Shown one piece after another: positions 44,564 through 56,368 of a stretch of DNA of 64,000 nucleotides. Numbering within the stretch: position 1 is the stretch's first letter; the number at the start of each line of letters is the position of its first letter. The notes below the pieces were generated by a model, which searched no databases, was not told the DNA's origin, and saw nothing but the letters and a program-made list of their open reading frames with translations. The position numbers and the translations under genes are program-made. Source of the stretch: Pseudofabraea citricarpa (Eukaryota; Ascomycota; Leotiomycetes; Helotiales; Dermateaceae); NCBI GenBank assembly GCA_029641185.1, contig JAPWGK010000030.1, positions 310,001 to 374,000 of the forward strand, given 5' to 3'.

Positions 44564-46224
44564 CGGATGATGGGTGCAACTTGCATGTCTCAGGAAACCT
44601 GTGCGGCTTCAACTCAGCTCAAGGTATTGGATATATGAACTCGCACCGAGAATGTGGGCCCCGAAGAAGGTATGATAATCTGATTGGAGTTTATGTTCTG
44701 CGCTGACAGAGGGGTAGGGAGTGTCTTAAAGAAGGGTTTATTCAGATCGTCAGGAAAATTCGCTTGGGACATGCGACATGTCACTTTGAGAGAAATCAAC
44801 GACCAAGCACTGTCGAGGAAAGGCTATTGTAGAGCCGTACAGTACATTAGACCATATTATAGGTGGTAAACAAGCCGCCTCTCACTCCGAAGAGCCAAGG
44901 ATGGTTACAAAGCAATGGAATAACACACAACTTCTCCAGTTCGGAGTACATGCTGTGTGACGGTTATGCTGGAATGCTGCACATGGCGATTTTTTCCACC
45001 ACATACTTTCAACAACGTGAAAGCTACCGAGATCGGATTATAACTGTGGAATACAAACGCTTCTTTATCTTTCAAGGCACAGGATAATATCAACCTAAAC
45101 AGCACTCCGCAGGCTTATAGTTATCGTCACACGTTGAGCATATATGATTGAACAATCTACCATAGCGACACAGCACTGCGAAAAAATCCGATATGAAGAC
45201 ATGATGATCGCAGCTGCAGACCCCACCGGAACTGTGGAAGAGGCCTACACAAGACCTGATGCTTGGATATATAAGAAAGTTGGGCCTATCTCTAAATGAT
45301 AAGGTTGATGATCAAGATTGTCCCGTGCGAGTAACGTGCTGGGGCCATACCCCGGACCAGCCTCCGGCAAAGTCAAAGTGATGCCTTATGCACGCACTGA
45401 CGTGACATCTCGTACAGTACTGTACAGTGCTAGTGACCCAACAGCATTTCGTGGCTGTGGACTCGGACTCTCCAGTTGGGTTGTACTTTCGTACGATAGT
45501 TTGACGATGATGCTCCTGTTATCGGCAGGGCGATGTTGATTTGCCGAAAACAGCCAACACGGCAATTCCCTGTGGCGGCAATAATACCGGGGATAGTCGA
45601 ATTGCCACGGTTCGGCAGTACCGGTAGTGGAGCAGTGGAGAGCGAGCGACGATTACAAGAGTGCGAGGTGAAAAGGCGAAAAAGTCGAGAGCATTTTCAG
45701 CAATGGGGGGGCGACAGATGTGGTGGAGCAATGGAGCAATGGAGCAAGCTATTGTTAACACCACGTGAGCAAAATGCTCGTTCGCAGCCTGCTGCCAGAG
45801 GCTGGACCGGGGAGAAGAGAAGAGGCGTTCAACTGCCTGCGCACAGTTCCTCGCTACGCGGTATTAGACTGAAGAGAACCCAGAGAACCCCCTACACACA
45901 CCCCCACCGTCCACCGCCCGACCCAATTATTCTGAGCAGAAGCGTCTGATCTTCACTTACACTTTGTACCAAGCCTTCCTTCGAACGACACGCCTGCACT
46001 CCAACAACCTTTTCCTCTGCAATATTCCTGCTGTGTTCTCTACCTATACCGCGTTGGTTGATGTTCCTGTCTTCTTCTCAGCCTCTGTCTTTGTCAGCCG
46101 GTCCACTTATCACATCACATCTCATCTGCGCCGTTCGCTATCCCTTGTACCTCGACGCATGAGCCAATGGGCGCACAATAGGAGTGCTTGAGGAGGCTCG
46201 ACGTACACGCCCGCAGAAGGTACA
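44564..46224. promoter_or_regulatory. Intergenic; long upstream region of the Zn2Cys6 regulator
   Basis: 3' flank of the glucanase gene, then 1.2 kb upstream of the regulator. The last 300 nt are C/T-rich, as in many fungal 5' UTRs. No gene supported. Confidence 0.4.
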
Positions 46225-48939
46225 ATGCAACCCAACCCGGTACCCATTCACATAGGCCCTTCAACTTCACAACGTATTCTGCTCCCAAAGAAAGAAGCTG
46301 CGTCGGGTTTGTCGTCAGCTTTGGGCCAGATTCCCGAGGGGGCGCCGTCGAAGAAGCGGAAATGCATCTCTCTTGCTTGCCTTCAATGCCGCACGCGCAA
46401 GTCCAAGGTCAGTTCCTCTCAGCGAGAGTTTCCAGTTTCCTCAAATATCTATCTGTATTGTTTTCGTCATAAGCATGGTCACGCGATGAATCATCTAAGC
46501 TCGATCCTGCGAGGCAGTTTGTGCGGAGCGGAGTCTCGCTCCGTTGAAGGAATCAAGAGGGTTTGAATCAAACGTGACATCTCAGAGCGAGAAAAGCTGG
46601 TATACACAGGCGTCCAGGGTGTTCTCTGCTTCCTCTGTCAGAGATGCAGGATACAAATTCTCGCTGTCAAACCAGTGACACGTTAGGTGGTGATTGCGAC
46701 GCAATATTTGTTGCTTTCATGTGCTTCCCGTAATCATGGCTGACTTCAATAGTGCGATGGGAAAAAGCCGACATGCGCTGCCTGTTTAGAAGTATACAAC
46801 ACAGAATGTGTCTACGACATCGACAGTGACCGTCGCCGTAAAGGGGCCCTCAAAAGAGACATCAAACATTTGATGGAAGATAACGAGAGGCGCGATGTGA
46901 TCCTGGAAGCCCTCAAAAAGGCTTCGGATGCAGATGTCGATGACATCGTTCAATTGATCCGCTCAGACAAGAGCTACGAGGCAATCGCTGAGGCCCTGGA
47001 AAACCTCAAGCTTAATCTGACATCTCGAAATCAATCTGAGCGACCTACCCTTGAAGGGGAACTTGCCGACTTTATAGGGAAGCCATGCGCAGATACGACC
47101 GGTCAAACTCGTCATTATGGCCATACTTCAAATTTGGCAATGCTAGGCCCAGATGAGGATTTATATCCCAAGACTATAATACAAACCGCTACATGGACAA
47201 CCGTCACATCCGATGTCGAGTTCATGAAACATCTTTTTAATCTCTACTTTACTTGGTCGCATCCATTTTACATGTTATTCTCCCAAGAAATATTCTTTCT
47301 GGGCATGCGTGATAGAAACTCTAGATACTGTTCACCATTACTAGTTAATGCGGTTCTGGCAGTGGCGTGTCACTTTTCTGATCGACAGGAGGCTCTTGCT
47401 GACCCTGACGACCCATCGAGTGCAGGGGGGCATTTCTATCAGGAGGCCAGACGCCTTCTCTGCGAACAAATACTCACCGATGATGAGGAGTCGCCATTGA
47501 CGACTATTCAAGCATTAGGTGTGCTTTCCATTAGTGCAGCAATGTCAGGACATGACAATCCTGGCTGGAGATTTGCTGGTCAGATGATGAATATGTCTGT
47601 GGAGTTAGGCCTACACACATCGCGTCCCGGCAGCAAACTCAGTCCCACCGAGAGCGAAGCACGTAATGTCACGTTCTGGGGATGCTATAATCTTCTGACA
47701 ACATGGTCCCTCTGCATTGGTAGGATCTCCGCATTGCCACCAGGAGCTATCACTGCAGAAAAGCCTGTTGTGAAGGAGAATGTAGACTCGAAGTCATGGA
47801 TATCTTATGGGGATCCGCAACAACAACATATTGTGCAACGGAGCTATGCTCATAGTGTCTTCCTTCACCTCAGTCTGCTATCTGAGATTGTCAATGATAG
47901 TGTACATATGTTTTATGCACCGCAAGGTCGGACAACGAGCCGCAAACTGCTAAATTTGTATGCACGAATGCAAAAGTGGTACGAAGCACTTCCAGGGTGT
48001 CTCAGAATTCAGCCCGAAGGCCAAGCGACTATTGGACCTGTGCTAACTATGCAGTGAGTATAACTCCACTGCATACACTCTAATAAAACTGACAGAGTCT
48101 CCAGTATTTATTACCACAATTGTATTCTGCATCTTTTCCGACCATTTCTTCGAGTGACATTCGTTCAAGTCGCTAAGCCTCCTCAAGTTGTTTGTATGGA
48201 AGCAGCAAGGGCGGTGAGCGATTTAATAGCGTTGCATAAAAGGTTCTACGGACTGCGGAGGGTCTGTTTAATCCTCACTCACTGCACAGTGACCGCCGCG
48301 ATACAACATCTTATCAGTCTACAGTCACCAAAGCAAGAGATCGCAGACGTGGCAGCAATAGACCTTGCAAATACTGTGAGGGCACTCCATGAGATGGGCT
48401 CATCATCGACAATGTCAAAACGATTCCTTAACATATTGATGGGTCTGATTCGAAGGTGGGCCGTCACTGTACCTGATAACGTGCGACAGGCCATGGCCGA
48501 TGCAGAAGTAAGCTCTCCCACAGATACCGTCTCGCCGTCAACAAGCCTACACCGACCCGGCTCGCACAGAATTAATAGTTCGAACCCAAGGCAGAGTATC
48601 TCTCCGGGGTTGTCATCGGATCCACAGACCACTCGGCCTGCAGGCTCTATGCCTCATACAACAACAGCCCCCATGGCTCACCCAATACCTCACCATCCTC
48701 ACCCACAGCATTCATCGGACCAAAACCCCTTCTGGACACCATTCCCTGGGACCACAGAGGGTCTACCGATCGCACACTCGGTAGCCGAGACCTTTACCCC
48801 ACAACAACATATGGATATATCGTCCATGTTGGATAGCGGAGTCGATGGCGACTGGGGACAATTGAATCGCGACGGCTTCACGATGGCCAATTCGGGGATT
48901 GGAATGGATCCGGCGCTCTGGCAATGGCATGGCCAATGA
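46225..48939 (+). CDS. Zn(II)2Cys6 transcription factor (NirA-like, Fungal_trans domain)
   Basis: Exons 46225-46407, 46753-48053 and 48105-48939 give 772 residues; the last acceptor could instead be at 48095, adding three residues. The first intron (345 nt) falls inside the DNA-binding cluster. Once spliced, the six cysteines are Cys52, 55, 62, 69, 72 and 80 (x2, x6, x6, x2, x7), starting ACLQCRTRKSK and CDGKKPTCAAC. A linker with a helical dimerisation stretch (KRDIKHLMEDNERRDVILEA) follows. The Fungal_trans region spans about residues 200-500 (HLFNLYFTWSHPFYMLFSQE, NPGWRFAGQMMNMSVELGLH, FWGCY). The C-terminal 150 residues are Ser/Pro/His-rich, a likely activation region. Relatives are usually called NirA-like nitrogen-assimilation regulators; that label does not fix its targets. 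It should act in the nucleus. Confidence 0.88.
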
Positions 48940-51289
48940 ATGAATCGATGCACACAATACCCACACGGCGCTTAGAGGCTTTTGAAATTTTCGGGCTTTA
49001 GATGGGTTTAATTTTGCATTTGAGTATTGGTCTGCATGTTGCATTGGTTGGTGTCTTGGATCTCATGGGCTTCTTTTGGATCCTCATGCATGATGTAGTT
49101 CTTTTTTGTCCTTTTCTTTGTTTTCTATGGACGGGTACGTTTACTTGATGAGTACTAGTAATGACATTAATTTGAAATCAATTCGAAATTAAATATATAC
49201 CCATGCCCGATCTTATAATATTTTACTTGTTATAACTTGTAATTTCTTCTTGTTGTTTGTGTGGTCTTCTATGACATACACATATCACCCAAGGGAAAGC
49301 AAGTCGCTTATACATAAAGCGTGCTATAATATAAGCAATATTACCAAATCATCGAACTCAACCTTTTTCCTGATCTTTCTTGTCTTTTCTTCTTCTTTTT
49401 TCTGTCGGTTGGCTCAAGCAACGGGTCGACTAGCACCATATTATCAAATTAAATGCCCGTGTCGAAAGGTTATTGATCCTGCTACCCAACACCAATCAGT
49501 ATCGGTTAGCTTAAGTAAAGCTCGAGGATATACCTCAATCCACACGCCCATGCAACTCCCGCTTTGTTGAAGTGAAGAACAAGGGAATAGTTCAAGCATT
49601 GAAAAGTCAAGACTCGCTGTACAGGCGTATAACGATACAGAAAAGGAGAATGTATTGACGCAATCACCAACGATTCAATGTGTGAACTAACGCCTCATAC
49701 TCTGCTTTGGGGCTATTCTATATACAGAGAACAAGCACCCCTATCTACGGGATATATCGCAGATATACATGCAATCAACTACTAAATTGAACTACAATTT
49801 CTACTTCCGGACCGTAGAGGAACTGTAGAAGGAATTGGGCATCGGAAAGGATCACGTACTGGAGGTTGTTAAACCACTATATGGAGAACCAGAGGCCGAC
49901 AACCACAAGTTCCAAACGTATAACTCCCACTATATTAACTTCATACAATCCTTGTTTGCTATACAACTCTGAACAGTCCGGTGTTGGCTTACAAACCGAC
50001 GATACACTACTCCTAGCCGATGACGAATTTGCTGGCGTGGATGAAACTGAAGTTTGACTTTGGTGTTATTCAGCTATAACCTGGCGGCAGTATTGATCTC
50101 ACGCAGGGACGTCAGAGTTGAAACCTCAATACGGTCAATATCACGAGGACTTGAAATCTCTCTACTCCGCAATTCGTTGTCAGTCCCCGTACCTCAAATT
50201 GTGTAGCAGGAGGTTACGACCATGGTTTTAATTATGCGCCTTTTAGGTCCGACGCTGCTGGGTCGAATCGCAAACTAGGTTGAGTCGAGTCGAGGCGACT
50301 CACCATTTTCTTTTCGTTTTATTTTCCGGTTAAGAGATGGAGTGTTCTCAGCATCCAGGGATTTTCTGTCGCTTATAGTATCCGGTTCATGCATCCTCTG
50401 CTGTCGTTCTGAATCATTACCACAACCAAGTCCCGTCGTTTGTTTATTCTCTAGAATGAGGTGTTGAAGTAAGTGGGGCATCTTCCGTTGCGGTCATTGG
50501 GTTCGTCGCTTAGCTTTCTTTCTTTTAGATAGATCAGCTCGCCTGTCTGTTTTCCATAGGCTAAGCTTCGCACGTGTGGGGTTTTCTCCTTAGAGGATGA
50601 ACAAAAATATCAACCAAATCATCGTTTCCATCTATTAAAGTCTTGCAGAGAATCCAAACCGCAACCTACCTCTCGTTCATCAATGCTATTTGCTTCTCCC
50701 TCATCTCCATTTTCGTTCGAACTTTGTAGCAGCTACCTTGCTTAGATCCCATGATTTGATCCTAAATTGCCCCATTGCCTTTGGCAGTCATCCCTGTTGG
50801 ACCAGTATCTATAGGGTTATCGGTTACTTCTGGCAGCAAAATCTTTCAGACCATTCAAAGCTCCTAGCCAATTTTTGACGACAGATACTCAAACCTCATC
50901 CGCAAGCTCGTCGCTTAGCTTTGGGAACTCTCTCCTTAATCCGCAAACTTACTCGTCGACCTTTATCTCTTATTCTTTGACTGTTCTACTCGACTTGTGG
51001 GATCGCTGTATCTTCGAGATCTCGAACCGTATAGCTAGTTACTCGAATTTGGTTATGACTAATGTATAGAATTATTAGACTTTTAAAGTATCTTGATCCG
51101 CAAGCTGACCGCTTGAGTGTGCTAAGATAAGAGGATTCCCTCGCTCAACTTGATTCTTTCTCACTTGCCCACAAGTCAAGTTAATCCGAACAGCTATTCG
51201 TCTTACTTTCTTTCTCTTCCAATTATCTGCGGGGCAAGTTAGAGCAGCGAGTTCAGCACAAAAGTCAAATTGGCTTTAAAAGCCGGCAG
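48940..51289. other. Intergenic, no gene recognised
   Basis: 2.3 kb with short frames only. The phrase TCGTCGCTTAGCTTT occurs at about 50504 and 50907, hinting at old duplication. AT-rich around 49160-49350. Confidence 0.4.
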
Positions 51290-51856
51290 CTACCAGACGT
51301 ACAAGGTTAAAACCAGGGTGTTTAGCACCTGCTTTTCAGCCGCTGCAGCGACGCTTTTCCTAGTTTCTGCCAATGTTGTTGCCAATAACTCTTCTGTTGT
51401 CATGCCAAGTTTTGTAGTCCACGCTCTTGTTGGTTTTCTTACTGGTACTCTTGTTCGCGCTCTTGTTGCTAGGAAATGCTTGTGCTTCTCGGCGCTGGCC
51501 CGCGAGAGCCGCTGGAGTGTATAGCAGGTCGGTCGCAGCAGAGGCCATTCGTCCTTCTCTTCAGCCGCGGTGGCGAGCCGACGTGAGAGTGGGCCTGTGT
51601 CAGGATGGCCAGGTTGGTGGAAATAGGGTGTGAGCGGCGGCGTCACCGGTTTTCGAGGGCTTGGCCGAAGTGGTATTGGTCTGGGGGTCATCGGGGTTGA
51701 CTGTGGTGGCGCAAGCTTCTGCTTCTGTGGGCCAAATGCATTCAGGAGACGGGCAAAATGCATGGCCATTCTCATATGAGTCTCAAAATTCTGCATCGAA
51801 TCTTTGGAACAAGTCTGAAGATCCTTTGTCAGAGTAATATTGCCTCGAAAATGCAT
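51290..51856 (-). CDS. Hypothetical basic Pro-rich protein (188 aa)
   Basis: One open frame from ATG 51856. It is basic, with a Pro-rich centre (PRPIPLRPSPRKPVTPPLTP) and an Ala/Arg/Thr-rich C-terminal half (TTEELLATTLAETRKSVAAA). It has no signal peptide, membrane segment or family motif that I recognise. GC content is higher than the flanks, which fits coding DNA, but a simple-composition artefact cannot be excluded. It lies head-to-head with the decayed gene that starts at 51925, only about 70 nt away, so the two would share a promoter if both were once genes. Confidence 0.35.
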   Translation of the reverse strand: MHFRGNITLTKDLQTCSKDSMQNFETHMRMAMHFARLLNAFGPQKQKLAPPQSTPMTPRPIPLRPSPRKPVTPPLTPYFHQPGHPDTGPLSRRLATAAEEKDEWPLLRPTCYTLQRLSRASAEKHKHFLATRARTRVPVRKPTRAWTTKLGMTTEELLATTLAETRKSVAAAAEKQVLNTLVLTLYVW

Positions 51857-51924
51857 GGCTCAAAGGTCCCCAGCACGGAAAGCGACGAGACCCTGTTAAT
51901 ATACAACGTTTTGATTCATTGAAA

Positions 51925-53489
51925 ATGGAGGAATCTAAGGACTTAGTAGATTCTGTGGCCACGGTAAGTCAATTTACGCTTCTTGTCTCTACCAATACAA
52001 ATTTTCACGGACTTGAACAGACGTTTTTGGCGGCTAACAACAACTTATAGGGTATCCGATTCCGAGCCAAGAAGACAAGAAGGAAAAGTGCAACGAGCAA
52101 GTCTTTGAACTTGACGAGAACGAGCCCGGCTAGAACTTCTTCTTCCGAATTTGCTGCTTTCTCAAAGATCTACATAAGGTGGAGCACTTCTTGTTGAATG
52201 TGTGGAAACATAATTCACGTGGAACGCTTGACGTCTCGATTGCTTCAGTCGTCACGGACATGGCTTTTAGCATGGTTACTGAGCTATTGCCCGAAGACGA
52301 GAAACTATCGTAGGACGTCTGCATGAAGGTGATCTACGAGGCATTGAAACATAACTCTTGATTGACTCAAATAACCACGGGGATGTTTATTTAGTCTGTT
52401 CAATGTAAACTGACTTGAACCCATTGTTTAGCTCACTGAGGAATTACCAGTTGCCAGGATTCCCTCAAACTTGGTTCGCGAACGAAGCCATCTAGAGGAC
52501 TTGATCTTAGAAAGAGAGGTTATGGTAACCCTCTATCGAGAACATATACATGACCTCCTTAACCCGGTCAAGAATCACTGCGTCCTATCGGATAGCGCTT
52601 GCTGGAATACGCGAGATCTGCTCAGCCAGGGTATGCGCGGATTATGTCAGGGCGAAATTAAGAGCATCTGGATCGTGTTTGCAGCTAGAGTGTTAACTCA
52701 CATCGGTGAGATGCCCGAGCAAAGATTTCCGCACGCACCCTTGTGCAACGCATGCCGCCAAAGCAATCTGAAATTCCGAAAATGCCCTCAGATGGAGCAG
52801 TTCATTGCATTGCAAGCCACGGCGCTCTTTGGTTTGGATCGCCCAACTTCTTTGAAGGACTGCTATTATTGAATGTACCTGAAAGATGGCTGCTCGGCTG
52901 TCATGCTGGCAAAGGATCGAAAGCTCGCGCTCAAAAGTCAGAAGCCAAATCTTGGCGAAATCATACGTAAGCGAGCAGGATACAAGTACGAAGCTACACT
53001 ACCAAGCAATGCGTTGTCAAACCTCTTCAAGGCCAACTTTGCAGAGAAAATTGCACTGGAGCATATTATGACTCAGGTTTGCTCGATGCTGTTTAAGGAA
53101 GAAAGAAGTGCCAGCTCACAAAACCAAGCCCGCCAGGTCGGATGCAAGGACTGCGCAGAATCCGCGAGTGGCTCCCAGAACAAGCACACGAAATCGAACT
53201 TGATTCTTTCGTACTTACTCTTGTAGCTAACTGATTCTTATGGGCTTTCGATAAGGAAATGGATAAGCTCAATGGGAAGATTTCAGATTCCGCCTCGTAC
53301 CGATCAAAGAAGTTGGCATATTCTTGGACCCCAGGCACTTATGGGAAGATTTTTGACACCATCTTTTCTGAAGCATGACAACACTAGTTTAAGGAAGATA
53401 ATTCGAAGCAGAAAGGTAAGAAATCTTCATACTACAAGGAATTCGCTAAGACGGATGAAGTCTTGAACGAGTTTATCAAGAAGCTATGA
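51925..53489 (+). pseudogene. Decayed fungal gene with several in-frame stops
   Basis: Three blocks still read as protein but carry stops. Block A, about 52053-52361, has one frame (FFFRICCFLKDLHK, FLLNVWKHNSRGTLDVSIAS, VVTDMAFSMVTELL) with TAG at 52131 and 52311 and TGA at 52359. Block B, 52471-53226, is one frame of about 250 codons broken by a single TGA at 52870 (before it HAPLCNACRQSNLKFRKCPQ, after it GEIIRKRAGYKYEATLPSNA). Block C, about 53253-53489 (MDKLNGKISDSASYRSKKLA, DEVLNEFIKKL), has TGA and TAG near 53373-53383. A start (MEESKDLVDSVAT) and a GTAAGT donor lie at 51925-51965. The style recalls N-terminal regions of large fungal proteins of the DUF6604 type, but I could not confirm that. 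Every stop can arise from one C-to-T or G-to-A change. Confidence 0.6.
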
Positions 53490-54504
53490 TATAGGGATGG
53501 GATGGAATTGATGGAATGCCTATGTTTCAAGCGAGGGGATTATGGTTCCCTTTGTGTTAAAATTGAGTTCGCACTATTCAAATTGAGGGCAGCTAGCTCT
53601 AGATAATCGCATAATTGTGTCCGAGATATGTCTCTTAACAGATCTAGCTATGCGTGGATAACAAACGAGAGGTTTTTAGCCGACCTCCAATAATCTGTGT
53701 TCCTTATTCAGGATATCTTTTTCTTCTTTTGTCTTTTAGTCCTTTGGTTGATTTTAAGGTTACGAATTTCACCTTTACGAAAAATCGGCCTCTATATAGT
53801 ACTGGGGCATTTAAAAACCGCTTGTTATATTAACCGAAATCATTTATACATTATATACCACTATTAATATTACAATAACAAGTAGGTATTTCTCTATAAA
53901 ACAGAACGCTATCTATAAAATTTATAAAACACCTTGTTTGCTTATTTGGCTAGTAGGAAGCTTAATGTAGATATCAGTACTTCTAATGGCCAAGACTTAG
54001 ACACCTATTTGGAATTGGTGGAGGCGCTGAGAATACCAAGGATAATTGAGCGAGGTGGGCGAGGTGGGGCTATGGAAAGTCAAAACTTCGGCTTAACTTT
54101 TCCTAGCAGTTATTGAATCCCAATGTGTGAGCGATTGCATATACGTACAATCACGACTTTGATGTCGTGATTTAATGCTAATTTTCAAGCATTGCCGGTC
54201 ATTTGTACACGTATGCAAGCCACAGTTTGCACCCAACAGTGGAGAAATGATATGAAGTCGAAGATATTAATTTGTAATAGCAACGTCGGTCTCAAGGTTC
54301 GGGTTGCACGACTCATGTCGCTCACCCTTGTGTTAGTAAATTGGAAGTTGGTCACTTTGAGATGTATCGGAGATGTGTGAAGTAGAGAGTAGATCCTCGA
54401 TTGTTACTAAGCCGCCTCCTATTCCCCATTCCACATAATTCCTCAACTAAACTAACTCGGCTTGTCACTTTTTTCTAACTCTCAAGTCCAAAATTAAAAG
54501 CAAA
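53490..54504. other. Intergenic, AT-rich
   Basis: 1 kb, AT-rich between 53750 and 53950; holds the promoter of the DUF1445 gene. A C/T-rich leader and AAAATG precede that start. No other gene. Confidence 0.4.
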
Positions 54505-55395
54505 ATGCCTCCTTCCGAACAGCTCGTTAATAAGTTCATCGCTGGAGCCGATGCCCGTAATGCCGCCCGCAACGGTTCTCTTACAACACCTACATCTGGT
54601 CTTTGTCCTACTTATCTCCAAGCGAACCTTATAATACTACCTTCTCGCTACGCAGATGACTTCCGCCTGTTATGTACTCGAAATCCAGTACCATGCCCTC
54701 TTCTTGCCGAATCTGAGTCTGTTGGGAAGTGGGACGCCGTTAGATCCTGGATTGATGGACTCGAAGGTAAAGCTATTGTATCTGAACTTGACATCCGTCG
54801 TGATGCACCCAAGTATATGGTATACAAGGACAGCAAGCTTATTAAGTTTGAGTGTGAAGATATTATGAAGGAATGGACTGAAGACCATGTGGCTTTTCTT
54901 ATTGGATGTTCATTCAGTTTTGAATCGGCTCTTGCGAATACAGACCGGACTCCTCGACACATTACCATGAATCGCAATGTTCCGATGTATAGATCGAGTC
55001 TACCATTATGCCCGGCTGGAGTATTTTCGGAGAGTACATTTGTGGTATCAATGAGGCCATACAAACGAAGCGAAATTGAGGCTGTCAGATCAATATCAAG
55101 GCCCTATATAGCGACCCACGGAGAGCCCGTTGCCTGGGGCTGGGATGCTGTACAGAAATTGGGGATCACAAATATTGACGCACCTGAATGGGGTGATGCG
55201 CCCTTGACATTAGATGGGCGTCCCTTCTCCGATGTTGAAGGGGACGAAGGAAACGTTCCTGTTTTCTGGGGCTGCGGTGTTACTCCGCAGGAAGCTGTCA
55301 TGAGAGCTGGTTTGGAAGGAACGGTCATGGGACATGCTCCTGGTCATATGTTGGTACTTGACTGTAGGGACTGGGATATAGTAAAGCAAAACTAG
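54505..55395 (+). CDS. DUF1445 / D-glutamate cyclase-like protein (putative hydro-lyase)
   Basis: One exon, 296 residues, ATG 54505 in an AAAATG context. The family is recognised from LIILPSRYADDFRLLCTRNP, VAFLIGCSFSFESALA, RPYIATHGEPVAWGWDAVQ and the C-terminal FWGCGVTPQEAVMRAG followed by HAPGHMLVLD. Bacterial members are called UPF0317 hydro-lyases. The mammalian homologue domain is D-glutamate cyclase, converting D-glutamate to 5-oxo-D-proline, so a cyclase or dehydratase on an amino-acid-like acid is plausible here. Length is normal and no targeting signal is visible, so it is probably cytosolic or mitochondrial. It converges tail-to-tail, 312 nt away, with an AIG2/gamma-glutamylcyclotransferase-like gene, another family tied to 5-oxoproline. 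Confidence 0.88.
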   Translation: MPPSEQLVNKFIAGADARNAARNGSLTTPTSGLCPTYLQANLIILPSRYADDFRLLCTRNPVPCPLLAESESVGKWDAVRSWIDGLEGKAIVSELDIRRDAPKYMVYKDSKLIKFECEDIMKEWTEDHVAFLIGCSFSFESALANTDRTPRHITMNRNVPMYRSSLPLCPAGVFSESTFVVSMRPYKRSEIEAVRSISRPYIATHGEPVAWGWDAVQKLGITNIDAPEWGDAPLTLDGRPFSDVEGDEGNVPVFWGCGVTPQEAVMRAGLEGTVMGHAPGHMLVLDCRDWDIVKQN

Positions 55396-55707
55396 AATAT
55401 TCGCTCCTGCAGCAGAATTATTTTGTTCATACGTACTATCTATCACTCAATATAACTTCGTAAACCTACTAGTTTCTGGAAACAATTTGGGTGTATAATG
55501 ATTACAATATGTGCATACATGTTTAATTGACCGAAAACCGAGTCTTCTACCACTCCAAGCATTATGCACAACTAATTTGCTCATGATATTCCAGCAGCGA
55601 ATTCAAAATTTGCAAACTCTATGATTGAATATCATATCTAAGAACCTTTCCTTCCCATGTGCCATTCTGACTTGAGAAATAATTGGCAACTACAAGAATT
55701 TGGAATA
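55396..55707. other. Convergent spacer
   Basis: 3' flanks of the DUF1445 and AIG2-like genes, AT-rich, no gene. Confidence 0.4.
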
Positions 55708-56368
55708 TCATACAGGATCCAATAATATGCAACCACAGTGTCCGGGAAACCCAGCCTCGCCAACATAGACCTCATTTCGACGAAGCCAATGATGCATTTT
55801 ATCTTGACGGAACACCTCGTAATTCCAATCTTCTGTATCGAGACGATCCATACCGGCTGTGAACACGTAGGCCTCCGTTTGCACTTCAGTGACTACATCT
55901 TCATTCGTGAAATTGCTTTGATCATCCGATCTCAACAACCGAACCGTCACTCCTTGTCTAGAGTACTCAGAGCCTTCGAACCAATCCAATCTCTGCATGT
56001 CAAGTTGGGTAAGGCCAGTGACGTAAGTTCCTAGAACAGTGTAGTTGTTGTCGGGCACAATACCAGGATAATCCGCCTGAGTGACTTTGTGTCGGCGGTG
56101 ATTAAGAAGAATTGCGGGCGTGATTGATAGCGATGCGGCGAGGTTGGCCTTATATATATCACCCGAAATATTAGAAAGGCCGAAGCAAATTCGGTAAAGA
56201 ACTTCAGGGGCCATCTGTAAAACACTAAGCATGAAATATCAATGGAAATTATGGTCTGAACATATGCCTACCAAAGTGCCTGAAGTATAGTTTAGTATCT
56301 CCTTTTCGTTGATTATTGGGCCAGGGTAGCTTACCATAGAAGAATGCAGTGCCTTCGCCCGTTGTCAT
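55708..56368 (-). CDS. AIG2/gamma-glutamylcyclotransferase-like protein with an 8-nt microexon
   Basis: Three exons: 56368-56335, an 8-nt microexon 56279-56272 (GCACTTTG) and 56214-55708, together 182 residues in frame. The introns (55 and 57 nt) have GTAAGC...TTCAG and GTAGGC...TTACAG borders. Splicing recreates the family start motif FFYGTLMAPEVLYR; without the microexon the YGTL motif is lost. Further hallmarks are NYTVLGTYVTGL and LDWFEGSEYSRQGVTVRLL, with Glu94 or Glu97 the candidate catalytic acid. The family cyclises gamma-glutamyl peptides or amines to 5-oxoproline, though many AIG2-like members are uncharacterised. No signal peptide; likely cytosolic. It could be one of a set of paralogues that fungi use in detoxification or secondary metabolism. 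Confidence 0.88.
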
